Shown: one piece after another, positions 19,661 through 28,554 of the stretch
Numbering within the stretch: the stretch's first letter is position 1
How the letters are laid out: each line of letters opens with the position of its first letter
DNA from: Polaribacter sp.
GTDB lineage: Bacteria > Bacteroidota > Bacteroidia > Flavobacteriales > Flavobacteriaceae
DNA length: 64,000 nt
Reading direction: 5' to 3'
NCBI GenBank assembly: GCA_023254055.1
Contig: JALQYN010000041.1
Coordinates: 1-64,000, forward strand
Translations under genes and position numbers: made by a program
The notes under the pieces: model-generated
The model's input: the letters and a program-made list of their open reading frames with translations, nothing else
Told to the model about the DNA's origin: nothing
The model's database searches: none

Positions 19661-19954
19661 TTAAAGATGTTCAGGAGGTGGGAAAACAGTATTTAAATAC
19701 GGTTTTGTATAATTTTTGTCTGTGTGTATAGCAGTGCTAATTTTTTCTGTAGAAGAAAAAACAAATTCACTAATTTTTAAAGGAGATAAAATAATTTTTA
19801 TTTTTTCTGCTTGTTTACTACTAGATTCTTCTTCTGAATTTGAATATATAAATGAAATATCAACAGAACTATCTACCACTGTTATTACAGTGGGAGCTAT
19901 AATAAATGTTAGAAACACTATTGAGAAAAAAACAGCTATTTTGTTTTTATACAT
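19661..19954 (-). CDS. Hypothetical single-TM protein (97 aa)
   Basis: Not recognised. One N-terminal hydrophobic segment (IAVFFSIVFLTFIIAPTVIT, about 6-25) may be a signal peptide or anchor. A Ser/Glu-rich stretch (SNSEEESSSKQAEKIK) and a conserved-looking PYLNTVFPPPEHL tail follow. The gene stands alone between SulP and the Bat operon. A weak TATCTTCG box lies upstream. Similar short flavobacterial proteins ending in a proline motif exist, but no function is known to me. Confidence 0.6.
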   Translation of the reverse strand: MYKNKIAVFFSIVFLTFIIAPTVITVVDSSVDISFIYSNSEEESSSKQAEKIKIILSPLKISEFVFSSTEKISTAIHTDKNYTKPYLNTVFPPPEHL

Positions 19955-20009
19955 TCTTTATTCGTAAAATTCTTGCGAAGATAAGTTTTTTTAGAAAATT
20001 AAAATGTTA

Positions 20010-20771
20010 TTAATCTGTTAACATTTTAATACTTACTGTTGAAATCCAACCTATTTTACCGTCAGCTAATTTAATTTTTTTCCAATCATCTAGAGCATCC
20101 AAAACTTGTACTTTTGTGCCTTCATGCAGTTCAAAAACTTCATCAGAATTTGAGGTAGGTGCATTATTTACAGATATTTTAGGCGAAAATACAATGGCAT
20201 ATTTAGTGTTCTTTGCTTTTTGATATTGATGATAGGTTATAAATATTGAAAAAATCAATAAGAAGAAAGAAACAATACTTGTTAAGAAGTAAACTCTCTT
20301 TTTGTTAGAAATTGTAGAGAAGTAAAAAAGCAAAAACAGTATAGCTGCCAAAAAAGAAAACACAACGGCTAATAGAGCCCATTCATTATATGAAAGCTTT
20401 TGTAAATAATTAATTTCTAACCGTTGTAAAAAAGTTTTTGGAAGTTCTTCAATATTATCAATAGTCATTCTTTTTGCAAACTCTAAATTATTAGCTGCAT
20501 CACTATTTAAAGGATTTAACAATAATGCTTTTTCATAATTATAAATGGTGTTTGCAACATTATTTAGTTTGTAATACGAATTACCTAAATTGTAATACAG
20601 AGTAGAAGAAACAGAATCTTTTGCTTCGATTTGTTTATAGAGCTTAATAGCTTCTTCAAACTTACCTTCTTTGTATAAAAGATTCGCATTCTCGAATAAT
20701 TTTCTAGCACTTGTTTGTGCAACAAAAATTGTAGAAGACAGCAGACATAAAAAGAAAAATATTTTTTTCAT
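20010..20771 (-). CDS. batE: BatE-like TPR protein with C-terminal SH3 domain
   Basis: Last gene of the Bat (Bacteroides aerotolerance) operon. It has a signal peptide (MKKIFFFLCLLSSTIFVAQ), two to three TPR units at about 20-100 (YKEGKFEEAIKLYKQIE; LYYNLGNSYYKLNNVANTIY), two membrane segments at about 128-150 and 160-182, then an SH3-like domain (VQVLDALDDWKKIKLADGKI) at the C-terminus. The periplasmic TPR likely mediates protein contacts with BatA/BatB; this is inferred from the family. It starts 3 nt after the BatD stop. Confidence 0.88.
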   Translation of the reverse strand: MKKIFFFLCLLSSTIFVAQTSARKLFENANLLYKEGKFEEAIKLYKQIEAKDSVSSTLYYNLGNSYYKLNNVANTIYNYEKALLLNPLNSDAANNLEFAKRMTIDNIEELPKTFLQRLEINYLQKLSYNEWALLAVVFSFLAAILFLLFYFSTISNKKRVYFLTSIVSFFLLIFSIFITYHQYQKAKNTKYAIVFSPKISVNNAPTSNSDEVFELHEGTKVQVLDALDDWKKIKLADGKIGWISTVSIKMLTD

Positions 20772-20774
20772 TGT

Positions 20775-22532
20775 TTATAATTGTTTGTCTAATGCGGTTA
20801 TTATTTCTTTTGATTTTTCATATACAACATTCATCATTACTTCTGTAATAGGAGTATAACGAGCAAAATCACAATCATTTAATACATCAATAAAAACAGT
20901 AATTGTATCTTCATTTACATTTTTAGAAAGTAAAAGTTCTTTAATATTGTCTCTACTAATATCAGAAGTTTCTATTTGTAGCTTTGCTTTTAAATAATTA
21001 TGTAATGCTTTTTCTAAGGCAATATAAAATTCTTCTTTATTTCCTAGTTGTTTTTTTGCTTCAGAAAGGTACTTTCTAGCCAACCTATCTGCTTTACGTT
21101 GTTTTACGCCAACAATATCACTATTTCTTTTTGCCGAAATATTGTATAAAATAATTCCAAACGGAATTGCAACCAAAGGCAATAAAAGCAAAAAGTAAAA
21201 TAGATTTGATTTAAAGAAGTTTTCTTTTTGGGTTGTTACAAAAGTACTCTTGGTTTGAATATATCTAAAATTAGCACCAGTAACATCTACATCTTTTTTA
21301 ACTATATTATTTGTGGTAGTTACAATTTCTTTTCCTTCTAAAACATTTACAAATAAGTCTTCTGTGGTAATGGTTTTATATTTTTTTTCTGAAGGATTAA
21401 AATAAGAGAATGAGACTTTTGGTATTTTATATTTCCCTTTAAACTGAGGCACTACGGTATATAAATCGTAAACAGAACCTTGAATTCCGTTTAACGTTGT
21501 TCTAATAGCCTCTTTATGCTCAGGAGTATATATTTCTAATTCTTTTGGCGTTTCAATTTTTGGAATTTCAAATAATTTTAAATTTCCATTACCAGTCACC
21601 CCAACTTTTATTTGTGAAGATTCATTTGCTTTTAAATCATTTTTACTAGAAGTAATGCTAAAATCAAATTCTCCAACGGCACCGTTAAAATTTTCTGGTT
21701 TATTTTCTAATGGTAGTTGTTTAACATTAATGTTTTTATTGGCTGATGAAAAAACCATAGAAAGGTTTCTTGTAATAGGATTTCCAAAAAAATCTCCTCT
21801 CCCTGTTGGAACTCCAATTAAGATGTCCATTTTCATGGGTTCAATCAATAATTTTCCAGATTTAGTTGGAATTAATAGCGCTTTTTTTAAGACAACATAT
21901 CTGTAATTTTCGCCATTATAAACACCATTTTTAATTTGTAAATTATTAATATTTATATCTTGATTCCAAAAACCATTGTATTGTGGAGTTTCTGTTACAG
22001 AAAAATCTTTAACACTAATGTTTTCACTTACATACAATTTGTACTCTACATAAATACCCTCGCCAACATACGGTTGTGTTTTAGAAACTTCTGCTACTAA
22101 ATGTACATTTTGTTTTGCTATATAATTTGGATCATTTGGGTTAGGTGGAATATCTACAGCCTTTAGGATATTCATTTTTACCGAGTTAGACGTCAGTGTT
22201 TTGCCGTTTAATAAAATTGTTGCACCAGAAATTGAATACGTTCCGATGGCTTTTGGCTCAATCACATAAGTATAAGATTGAGAAAAAGTTACTTTGCCAT
22301 TTATCCAAGATTGATTTACAGATTGACTAGGGCCAGCAACAACTTTAAAATTCTCAAAACTCGGAGGTGTAAAATTATCTGCTCCTTGTTTGTTGATAGA
22401 AAAAACAATTCTAAAACGTTCATTTACACCTAATTTACTCTTACTCACGGTAGTTTTAAACTCTGCTTGAGCAAAAATAGATTGAGTTAAAAAACTCAAA
22501 AATAGTAGTATGTAAATACTGTTTCTTTTCAT
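20775..22532 (-). CDS. batD: BatD protein (oxygen tolerance family)
   Basis: Large exported membrane-anchored Bat component. It has a signal peptide (MKRNSIYILLFLSFLTQSIFAQ), tandem beta-rich domains with the BatD pattern (KSKLGVNERFRIVFSINKQG; VSKTQPYVGEGIYVEYKLYV), one TM segment at about 440-462 (LFYFLLLLPLVAIPFGIILY), and a cytoplasmic helical C-terminus. The 585-aa length is typical. In other bacteria the family is linked to stress tolerance and envelope complexes with VWA partners. Spacing to batE is 3 nt. Confidence 0.92.
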   Translation of the reverse strand: MKRNSIYILLFLSFLTQSIFAQAEFKTTVSKSKLGVNERFRIVFSINKQGADNFTPPSFENFKVVAGPSQSVNQSWINGKVTFSQSYTYVIEPKAIGTYSISGATILLNGKTLTSNSVKMNILKAVDIPPNPNDPNYIAKQNVHLVAEVSKTQPYVGEGIYVEYKLYVSENISVKDFSVTETPQYNGFWNQDININNLQIKNGVYNGENYRYVVLKKALLIPTKSGKLLIEPMKMDILIGVPTGRGDFFGNPITRNLSMVFSSANKNINVKQLPLENKPENFNGAVGEFDFSITSSKNDLKANESSQIKVGVTGNGNLKLFEIPKIETPKELEIYTPEHKEAIRTTLNGIQGSVYDLYTVVPQFKGKYKIPKVSFSYFNPSEKKYKTITTEDLFVNVLEGKEIVTTTNNIVKKDVDVTGANFRYIQTKSTFVTTQKENFFKSNLFYFLLLLPLVAIPFGIILYNISAKRNSDIVGVKQRKADRLARKYLSEAKKQLGNKEEFYIALEKALHNYLKAKLQIETSDISRDNIKELLLSKNVNEDTITVFIDVLNDCDFARYTPITEVMMNVVYEKSKEIITALDKQL

Positions 22533-22582
22533 TTTTAAATCGTTAAAAATAATAACTTTTTTAGAAAATTAATACACAAGAA

Positions 22583-23425
22583 TTACCAATCTTTTTCTTG
22601 CTTAACCTTAGCTCCTTTAGATTTTTTAACATTCATTTTCTTTTGAGTTTTCTTTTCCTCATTGTTTAAACTTTCTAACAATTGTTTAATCTGCTGAGGT
22701 GTCATATTACCCTTTTTAGGCTTTGGTTTTTGCGGATTGTTCTTTTGATCGTTTGGATTTTTCTTTTGCTTCTGATCGTTGTCTTTATCTCCGTCTTTTT
22801 TATCGTTCTTTTTGTCGTCTTTCTTGTCGTCTTTCTTTTTATCGTCTCCTTTATCGTCGTTTTTATCTTTGTCGCCTTTTTTATCTTTGTTCTCTTTTTT
22901 ATCTTTATTGTCTTTTTTCTTGTCGTCTTTTTTATCCTTATTGTCTTTCTTCTCTTTTTCCTTTTCTTTCTTCAATAATTCTTTAGCAACGGCTAAATTG
23001 TATCGAGTTTCGTCATCATTTGGATTGTTACGCAACGAGTTTTTATAAGCATCCACAGCTTGCTGATATTGTTTTTGTTCCATTGCAGCATTTCCAATAT
23101 TATGAAAAGACTCTGCTTTTGTAAATTTATCTTCAGTTCCTTTTGCAGAAACTTCGTATTGTGGAACAGCTTCTTTGAAGTTTTTCTGCTGATATAAAGC
23201 GTTTCCTAAATTATAACTTGCTTTTTTATAGGTTGAACTTTTTTCTAATGCTTTTTTAAACAACACACTTGCATCGGTATATTTTTCTTGCTGATACAAT
23301 TCGTTTCCTTCTCTTAATAAACTTCTTGCTTCTCTTTTTAAAGCAACAGAATCTTTTACTTCTTGAGCGTTTGAAAATGCTGTTAAAAACAATAGTAATA
23401 GTAAAAATGAATGTTGTGTTTTCAT
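22583..23425 (-). CDS. batC: BatC TPR protein with a long Lys/Asp-rich tract
   Basis: Exported TPR protein (signal peptide to NAQEV, about 1-22). TPR repeats span about 33-145 (ELYQQEKYTDASVLFKKALE; EQKQYQQAVDAYKNSLRNNP). Residues about 150-235 are almost only K, D, N, E and G (KKDDKKKDNKDKK type), a disordered polyampholyte. A short C-terminal segment (GNMTPQQIKQLLESLNNEEK) looks helical. Several ORF-track entries on the plus strand here are the antisense of this low-complexity tract. It sits between batB and batD. Confidence 0.92.
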   Translation of the reverse strand: MKTQHSFLLLLLFLTAFSNAQEVKDSVALKREARSLLREGNELYQQEKYTDASVLFKKALEKSSTYKKASYNLGNALYQQKNFKEAVPQYEVSAKGTEDKFTKAESFHNIGNAAMEQKQYQQAVDAYKNSLRNNPNDDETRYNLAVAKELLKKEKEKEKKDNKDKKDDKKKDNKDKKENKDKKGDKDKNDDKGDDKKKDDKKDDKKNDKKDGDKDNDQKQKKNPNDQKNNPQKPKPKKGNMTPQQIKQLLESLNNEEKKTQKKMNVKKSKGAKVKQEKDW

Positions 23426-23435
23426 AATGTTGTAT

Positions 23436-24467
23436 TTATTGCTCGTTAAATAAATCGATTTTCTTAATCCATTTTGTTTTCTTGTCTAAAAAGAAAACAT
23501 CTATCAATAAAAAGAAAATCCCCAATCCAATAAACCATTGAAATTGATCTTTATAATCTGAAAATTGCTTGGTTTCGAACTCACTTTTTTGAGCATTCGC
23601 AATCAATTCTTCAATAAAATCTACAGGCTTTTCTGTTTTATTTCCATCAATATATCTTCCGCTTGCAGCATTTGCAATGGCTTCTAAGACATCCCCTTTT
23701 CTTTTGGTGATTACCGTTTCTCCTTTGTATTTTTTATAACCGATTAGTGAGCCACTTACTTTCATAGGAATCGGTGCTCCTTTTTCTGTACCAACACCAA
23801 TTGTATACACCTTTATGCCTTCTTTTGACATGTTTTGTGCTACTTGTTTTGTATCTTCTTGATGATCTTCTCCGTCAGAAATAATAATTAAAAAACGGTT
23901 GGTTTGTTCATCATTATTGTAATAGGTTTTTGCCAAATCCAACGCTTCATTTATGGCTGTTCCTTGACTTGAAACCATGTCTGGATTTGCATTTTGTAAA
24001 AACATTTTTGCCGCTGCATGATCTGTTGTAATAGGCAACAATGGATACGAATTACCAGCGTAAATAATAATTCCAACTCTATCACTTCCTAATTTATCTA
24101 TAATTTTAGAAATGATTTGTTTGGCTTTTTCCAATCTATTTGGGGCGATATCTTCTGCCAACATACTTTTAGAAACATCTAGTGCAAACACAACATCTAC
24201 ACCTTCACGTTTTACCGTTTTTAACTTGGTTCCCATCTTAGGATTCACCAAAGAAATGACTAAAAAACCAATACCGATTGCTAAAAATATCAATTTTAAA
24301 ACCGATTTAAAAGTGGATGCATTTGGGGCTAATTTTTCTAATAAAAGTGCATCTGTAAATCGTTTTTGAGCTCTCTTTTTCCACCAAAAAGTCAATAGAA
24401 ATACTACAATTATTGTTGGGATAATTGCTAAGTAATAAAAATATGTCGGTTCTTCTATTTGATACAT
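23436..24467 (-). CDS. batB: BatB, von Willebrand factor A membrane protein
   Basis: VWA protein anchored by hydrophobic segments at about 8-28 and 58-76 and a C-terminal one at about 312-330. The MIDAS motif DVSKSMLAEDIAPNRLEKA (DxSxS, about 94-112) is intact, followed by GIIIYAGNSYPLLPITTD and SDGEDHQED. The 343-aa length fits. The VWA domain faces the periplasm and binds divalent metal. It pairs with BatA, encoded 2 nt upstream. Confidence 0.94.
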   Translation of the reverse strand: MYQIEEPTYFYYLAIIPTIIVVFLLTFWWKKRAQKRFTDALLLEKLAPNASTFKSVLKLIFLAIGIGFLVISLVNPKMGTKLKTVKREGVDVVFALDVSKSMLAEDIAPNRLEKAKQIISKIIDKLGSDRVGIIIYAGNSYPLLPITTDHAAAKMFLQNANPDMVSSQGTAINEALDLAKTYYNNDEQTNRFLIIISDGEDHQEDTKQVAQNMSKEGIKVYTIGVGTEKGAPIPMKVSGSLIGYKKYKGETVITKRKGDVLEAIANAASGRYIDGNKTEKPVDFIEELIANAQKSEFETKQFSDYKDQFQWFIGLGIFFLLIDVFFLDKKTKWIKKIDLFNEQ

Positions 24468-24469
24468 TC

Positions 24470-25477
24470 TTAAATAAAACTTTTAAAAAGTGTGTTCTTT
24501 AATAGATATTCTAATACTAATAAACCCAATGCTAATAGCACCAAACTTCTATACAGTTCTTGATAATTATAGTATTTAAATTCTTCTATTTTTGTTTTTT
24601 CTAACTTGTTGATTTCGTCGTAAATTGCTTTTAATTCTGTATTGTCGGTTGCTCTAAAATATTGCCCTTCAGTTTCTTTTGCAATATGTTTTAGCAGTTC
24701 TTCATCAATTTCTACTTGTTGTTTTCTAAATTGCAATTGACCTGTCCTAGGGTCTTTAAAAGCCGGGAAATCTGCCATTCCGTTAGTTCCAATTCCAATG
24801 GTATATACTTTTATTAAAAGCTCTTTTGCTAATTCTGTGGCTGTTTTTGGATCGATAAATCCAGAATTGTTTACACCGTCTGTCAATAGAATAATGACTT
24901 TACTTTTGGCTTTGCTTTCTTTCAATCTGTTTACTGCAGAGCCCAATCCCATACCAATGGCGGTTCCGCCTTCCAACTGACCCCATTTTATTTGTGAAAT
25001 GGTTCTTTTTACAATTCCTTTATCACTAGTAATTGGAGTTTGCGTAAAACTTTCACCTGCATACAATACAATTCCGATTCTGTCATTAGGTCTTTGATTA
25101 ACAAAATCTGTTGCAACAACCTTTAAGGCTTCTAATCGGTTTGGTTTTAAATCTCTTGCCAACATACTTGCAGAAACATCAATTGCCATTACAATATCAA
25201 TACCTCTGTTTGTTTTTGTTTTTTTGCTAACCGCAACATTTCTTGGTCTTGCCAATGCTAGAATCAAAACACACAAAGCACTAATTCTTAACACAAAAAG
25301 TAGAGGTTTTAGTTTAGAAACAATAGATTGTTCCCCCTTAAATCCCTTTACACTAGGTATGGTTAATGTAGCAGCGCTTCTTTTACGAACGATAATTCGC
25401 CAAAAAATCACTAAAGGAATTAGTGCAAACAACCAGAAAAATTCTGGACTATGAAACTCAAAATTACTCCAGTTCAT
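24470..25477 (-). CDS. batA: BatA, von Willebrand factor A membrane protein
   Basis: Paralogue of BatB. TM segments lie at about 12-26, 58-76 and 308-327. MIDAS DVSASMLARDLKPNRLEAL (about 93-111) is intact, with LYAGESFTQTPITSD and LTDGVNNSGF. The 335-aa length is typical. Its start overlaps the stop of the preceding BatD-like gene by 14 nt, and its stop is 2 nt before batB. It is part of the MoxR-DUF58-Bat module. Confidence 0.94.
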   Translation of the reverse strand: MNWSNFEFHSPEFFWLFALIPLVIFWRIIVRKRSAATLTIPSVKGFKGEQSIVSKLKPLLFVLRISALCVLILALARPRNVAVSKKTKTNRGIDIVMAIDVSASMLARDLKPNRLEALKVVATDFVNQRPNDRIGIVLYAGESFTQTPITSDKGIVKRTISQIKWGQLEGGTAIGMGLGSAVNRLKESKAKSKVIILLTDGVNNSGFIDPKTATELAKELLIKVYTIGIGTNGMADFPAFKDPRTGQLQFRKQQVEIDEELLKHIAKETEGQYFRATDNTELKAIYDEINKLEKTKIEEFKYYNYQELYRSLVLLALGLLVLEYLLKNTLFKSFI

Positions 25478-26399
25478 CTGCTTCAGTTTTAATTTCAGGA
25501 GATTTGATTGTTTTTGGTTTTAATTCAGTTACAACCTCTTCTGCTTCCTTTCTATTGGCTTCAATTTGTTCTGAGATTGGTTTCGATTTTGCAAACTTTA
25601 CTAAATCTGCTTCTCTTAATAAATCTCTTAATTTTTTTATTGTCTCTTTTGTTGTTGAGATTGCTTTTGAATCGTTAAAATCAGTTAAGATATCAATCAA
25701 TTCATCAGTAGTCGATTCTAAAGCAGGCACTTTTAATTCACGCTCAATAAATCCTCTAACAATTTCTGTTAATTCGCTGTAATATTCTTTTATTTGATTG
25801 TTTTGCCACAATAATTTTTCATCCAACTCATGTAGTTTCTGAATTGCTTCTTCAAAAGGCGGAAGGGCAGGAACGACAACCTCTTCTTCTACTTCTTTCT
25901 TTTTTCGTAGTGCAAAATATAGTATCAAACCAATAATTATCAATGCGATGAGAGCATACCATAAATAAGGCTTAAAGTCATCAAACTGATACGGTTCACT
26001 TTGAATCGCTTTGATAGGAAACATTTTTTGTTTTGTAGTATCAACCTTAACCGATGCCACTTTTATCAATAAAGAATCTGTTAAATGCAATCGTTGGCGG
26101 ATAAAAATTTGTTGCTGCGGAATGTAATACGCTCCGCTATCAAAACCAGTTAAAATGTATTTTTTTATCAATTGGTTTTTTAAGGTATCAATTTTTTTGT
26201 CTTCTATAATTTCTAAACCCGTTAATTTTTCTAGTTTAGGAATGATCACATTCGCAGTATCGTTAACTGTTATTTTAAACTCAAATTGTTCGCCAATTCT
26301 AATATTAGTCGTGTCAATTTCTGCTTTTACAACAGGAGTATTCTGTGCAAATGCAACAAAAGAGAATAGTAATAATAGGGATACAAAATACTTCTTCAT
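25464..26399 (-). CDS. BatD-like/unnamed Bat-operon membrane protein
   Basis: The signal peptide is MKKYFVSLLLLFSFVAFAQ. A beta-rich periplasmic domain follows (about 25-145) that resembles the BatD N-terminal repeat (DTTNIRIGEQFEFKITVNDT), then one TM helix at about 149-168 (WYALIALIIIGLILYFAL) and a charged cytoplasmic helical domain with a hydrophobic heptad pattern. This position between DUF58 and batA is commonly filled by such a protein in flavobacteria. It overlaps batA by 14 nt and starts 5 nt after the DUF58 stop. Confidence 0.82.
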   Translation of the reverse strand: MKKYFVSLLLLFSFVAFAQNTPVVKAEIDTTNIRIGEQFEFKITVNDTANVIIPKLEKLTGLEIIEDKKIDTLKNQLIKKYILTGFDSGAYYIPQQQIFIRQRLHLTDSLLIKVASVKVDTTKQKMFPIKAIQSEPYQFDDFKPYLWYALIALIIIGLILYFALRKKKEVEEEVVVPALPPFEEAIQKLHELDEKLLWQNNQIKEYYSELTEIVRGFIERELKVPALESTTDELIDILTDFNDSKAISTTKETIKKLRDLLREADLVKFAKSKPISEQIEANRKEAEEVVTELKPKTIKSPEIKTEADELE

Positions 26400-26404
26400 T
26401 TCTT

Positions 26405-27274
26405 CTAACTTCCTTTGTGTTTAAAATATCCTAATAATTTTTTCACGTAATTTTCATCCACACGTGTGCTAATTGTCCCTGCTCCAGATCTGCTAAATGT
26501 TTTTGTATAATAGTCATCTAAGCGCAAAGCATTTGCTTTGTAATTATTTCTAATACTTTTAGAACTCGTATTTATCAATTGTACGGTGCCGGTTTCTGCA
26601 TCTTGCATCGGAACAATTCCTAAATTCGGAATTTCCTCATCGTGTTTGTCAAAAACTTTTATTCCTGTAACATCGTGTTTTCTTCCAGCAATTTTTAAGG
26701 TTTGCTCGTAATCATCATCCATAAAATCAGACAACAGAAAAACAATCGCTTTCTTTTTCATCACGTTGGATAAAAATTTCAATGCCTCATTGATATTCGT
26801 TTGTTTGCTTTTTGGAGAAAACTCAATCAATTCACGAATAATTCTTAATACATGACTTTTTCCCTTTTTAGGCGGAATGTATAATTCTACCTGGTCAGAA
26901 AACAAAATCAAGCCAACTTTATCGTTGTTTTGGATTGCAGAAAAAGCCAATGTTGCAGCAATTTCTGTAGCAGTGTCTCTTTTAAATTGTTGATTTGTGC
27001 CAAAGAATTCAGAACCAGAAATATCTACCATTAACATCATGGTTAACTCACGTTCTTCTTCAAAAACTTTCACATAAGGTTCGTTGTAACGCGCAGTAAC
27101 ATTCCAATCTATCGCTCTAATATCATCACCATATTGGTATTGACGTACTTCAGAAAAAGTCATACCTCTACCTTTAAAGGTCGAATGATATTCACCACCA
27201 AAAATATGATCAGACAAACGTCGTGTCTTGATCTCAATTTTTCGTACTTTTTTAAGTATTTCTTTAGTCTCCAT
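26405..27274 (-). CDS. DUF58 domain protein of the Bat operon
   Basis: Cytoplasmic DUF58/VWA-like protein that accompanies MoxR ATPases. The family block GRGMTFSEVRQYQYGDDIRAIDWN (about 36-59) is excellent. A degenerate VWA follows with VDISGSEFFG in place of DxSxS, then LILFSDQVELYIPPKKG. The 289-aa length is typical. It is probably a client or adaptor of the MoxR ATPase. Upstream, 94 nt holding a repeat element separate it from moxR. Confidence 0.92.
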   Translation of the reverse strand: METKEILKKVRKIEIKTRRLSDHIFGGEYHSTFKGRGMTFSEVRQYQYGDDIRAIDWNVTARYNEPYVKVFEEERELTMMLMVDISGSEFFGTNQQFKRDTATEIAATLAFSAIQNNDKVGLILFSDQVELYIPPKKGKSHVLRIIRELIEFSPKSKQTNINEALKFLSNVMKKKAIVFLLSDFMDDDYEQTLKIAGRKHDVTGIKVFDKHDEEIPNLGIVPMQDAETGTVQLINTSSKSIRNNYKANALRLDDYYTKTFSRSGAGTISTRVDENYVKKLLGYFKHKGS

Positions 27275-27284
27275 TTCTTTTAAT

Positions 27285-27361
27285 TGTCATTCCGCACTTG
27301 ATGCGGAATCTAATAATTATTAGTTTCTGTTAATGAGATTCCTGCTTTCGCAGGAATGACA
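27285..27361. repeat. Interspersed inverted-repeat element, copy 2 (intact)
   Basis: TGTCATTCCGCACTTGATGCGGAAT at the left and GATTCCTGCTTTCGCAGGAATGACA at the right are each hairpins, and the outermost TGTCATTCC/GGAATGACA pair across the element, giving a two-armed fold of 77 bp. It lies between moxR and the DUF58 gene and shares its end modules with the degraded copy at 2853-2946. Confidence 0.7.
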
Positions 27362-27368
27362 GGAAAGA

Positions 27369-28373
27369 TTATGGTACTTCAACTTCGTTAATGATGCTGT
27401 TTATAATGTCTTCTGAAGTTACATTTTCTGCTTCAGCTTCGTAGGTAATTCCAATTCTATGCCTTAAAACATCGTGAACAACAGCCCTCACATCTTCAGG
27501 AATTACATAACCTCTTCGTTTGATAAAAGCATAACATTTTGCTGCTTTAGCTAAATTGATACTTCCACGAGGAGAAGCTCCAAAACTGATTAATGCATTT
27601 AAGTTTGATAAGTTGTATTTGTCAGGATAACGGGTTGCAAAAATGATGTCTAAAATGTATTTTTCAATCTTTTCATCCATGTATACTTCATTTACCACTT
27701 CACGAGCTTTTAAAATTTGCTCTACAGAAATTACTGGATTGATAGTGGTAAATTCGCTATTTAAATTCTGACGCATAATGGTTTGTTCATCAGAAATTTT
27801 TGGATAATCAATAACCACTTTTAGCATAAAACGGTCAACTTGCGCTTCTGGTAATGGATAAGTTCCTTCTTGTTCTACCGGATTTTGAGTTGCCATTACC
27901 AAGAAAGGTTCCTCTAACTTAAATGTAGTGTCGCCAATTGTAATCTGACGTTCTTGCATAGCTTCTAACAAAGCAGACTGTACTTTTGCTGGCGCTCTGT
28001 TAATCTCATCTGCCAACACAAAGTTTGCGAATATTGGACCTTTTTTTATCGAAAAATCATTTTCTTTAATATTGTAAATCATGGTACCAACAACATCTGC
28101 AGGTAATAAATCTGGAGTAAACTGAATTCTACTAAAGCTAGCTTGCACTGCTTTTGACAAGGTGTTAATGGCTAATGTTTTTGCTAAACCCGGAACACCT
28201 TCCAATAAAATGTGTCCGTTTCCTAAAAGCCCAATCAACAATCTTTCTATCATGTCTTTTTGCCCGACAATAACCTTGTTCATTTCTAAGGTTAAAATGT
28301 CTATAAAGGCACTTTCTCTTTCAATCTTTTCATTGATTGCTCTTACATCTACATTCATTTGTTGTTCTATCAT
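27369..28373 (-). CDS. moxR: MoxR family AAA+ ATPase
   Basis: First gene of the Bat operon. Walker A GVPGLAKT (about 59-66), Walker B LADEINRAP, and the sensor region LVMATQNPVEQEGTYPLPEA are typical MoxR. The 334-aa length is normal. It is cytoplasmic, with a chaperone-like role acting on VWA proteins inferred from the family. A candidate promoter lies at 28410-28417. A repeat element after its stop may adjust expression of the downstream operon. Confidence 0.95.
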   Translation of the reverse strand: MIEQQMNVDVRAINEKIERESAFIDILTLEMNKVIVGQKDMIERLLIGLLGNGHILLEGVPGLAKTLAINTLSKAVQASFSRIQFTPDLLPADVVGTMIYNIKENDFSIKKGPIFANFVLADEINRAPAKVQSALLEAMQERQITIGDTTFKLEEPFLVMATQNPVEQEGTYPLPEAQVDRFMLKVVIDYPKISDEQTIMRQNLNSEFTTINPVISVEQILKAREVVNEVYMDEKIEKYILDIIFATRYPDKYNLSNLNALISFGASPRGSINLAKAAKCYAFIKRRGYVIPEDVRAVVHDVLRHRIGITYEAEAENVTSEDIINSIINEVEVP

Positions 28374-28409
28374 TTTAGTAATTTATGGGTGATAAAAATT
28401 AATTGGAAA

Positions 28410-28417
28410 CAAAGCTA
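28410..28417 (-). promoter_or_regulatory. Candidate -7 box for the moxR-bat operon
   Basis: TAGCTTTG on the minus strand matches TAnnTTTG, 36 nt before the moxR ATG. A 12-bp imperfect hairpin (TAGCATTCTTTT ... AAAAAAATGCTA on the minus strand) lies just upstream at about 28423-28454. Confidence 0.4.
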
Positions 28418-28554
28418 CAATAATAGCATTTTTTTTCTTGTTAAAAGAATGCTAAAGGTTTGGTTAAAGTATTGTGAAATATAGTTATTTAGAAAGACTT
28501 TGGTGTATGTAAAAACCAATTTTATGGAACAGCAATAAAATAAATTTTAGTTTA

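Noticed and set aside
22720-22980. CRISPR-like or tandem DNA repeat array
   Set aside because: The periodic look comes from KKD codons in batC; units vary in length and there are no spacers.
22682-23048. Three overlapping plus-strand ORFs of 87-98 aa, very hydrophobic or Ser/Phe-rich
   Set aside because: They are the antisense of the batC Lys/Asp tract; composition is an artefact of low-complexity DNA.
28423-28454. Imperfect hairpin as terminator for the TonB-receptor-like gene
   Set aside because: It lies about 100 nt past the stop codon of that gene's opposite side, upstream of moxR, and has no T-tract; it is not positioned to terminate 28555-31230.
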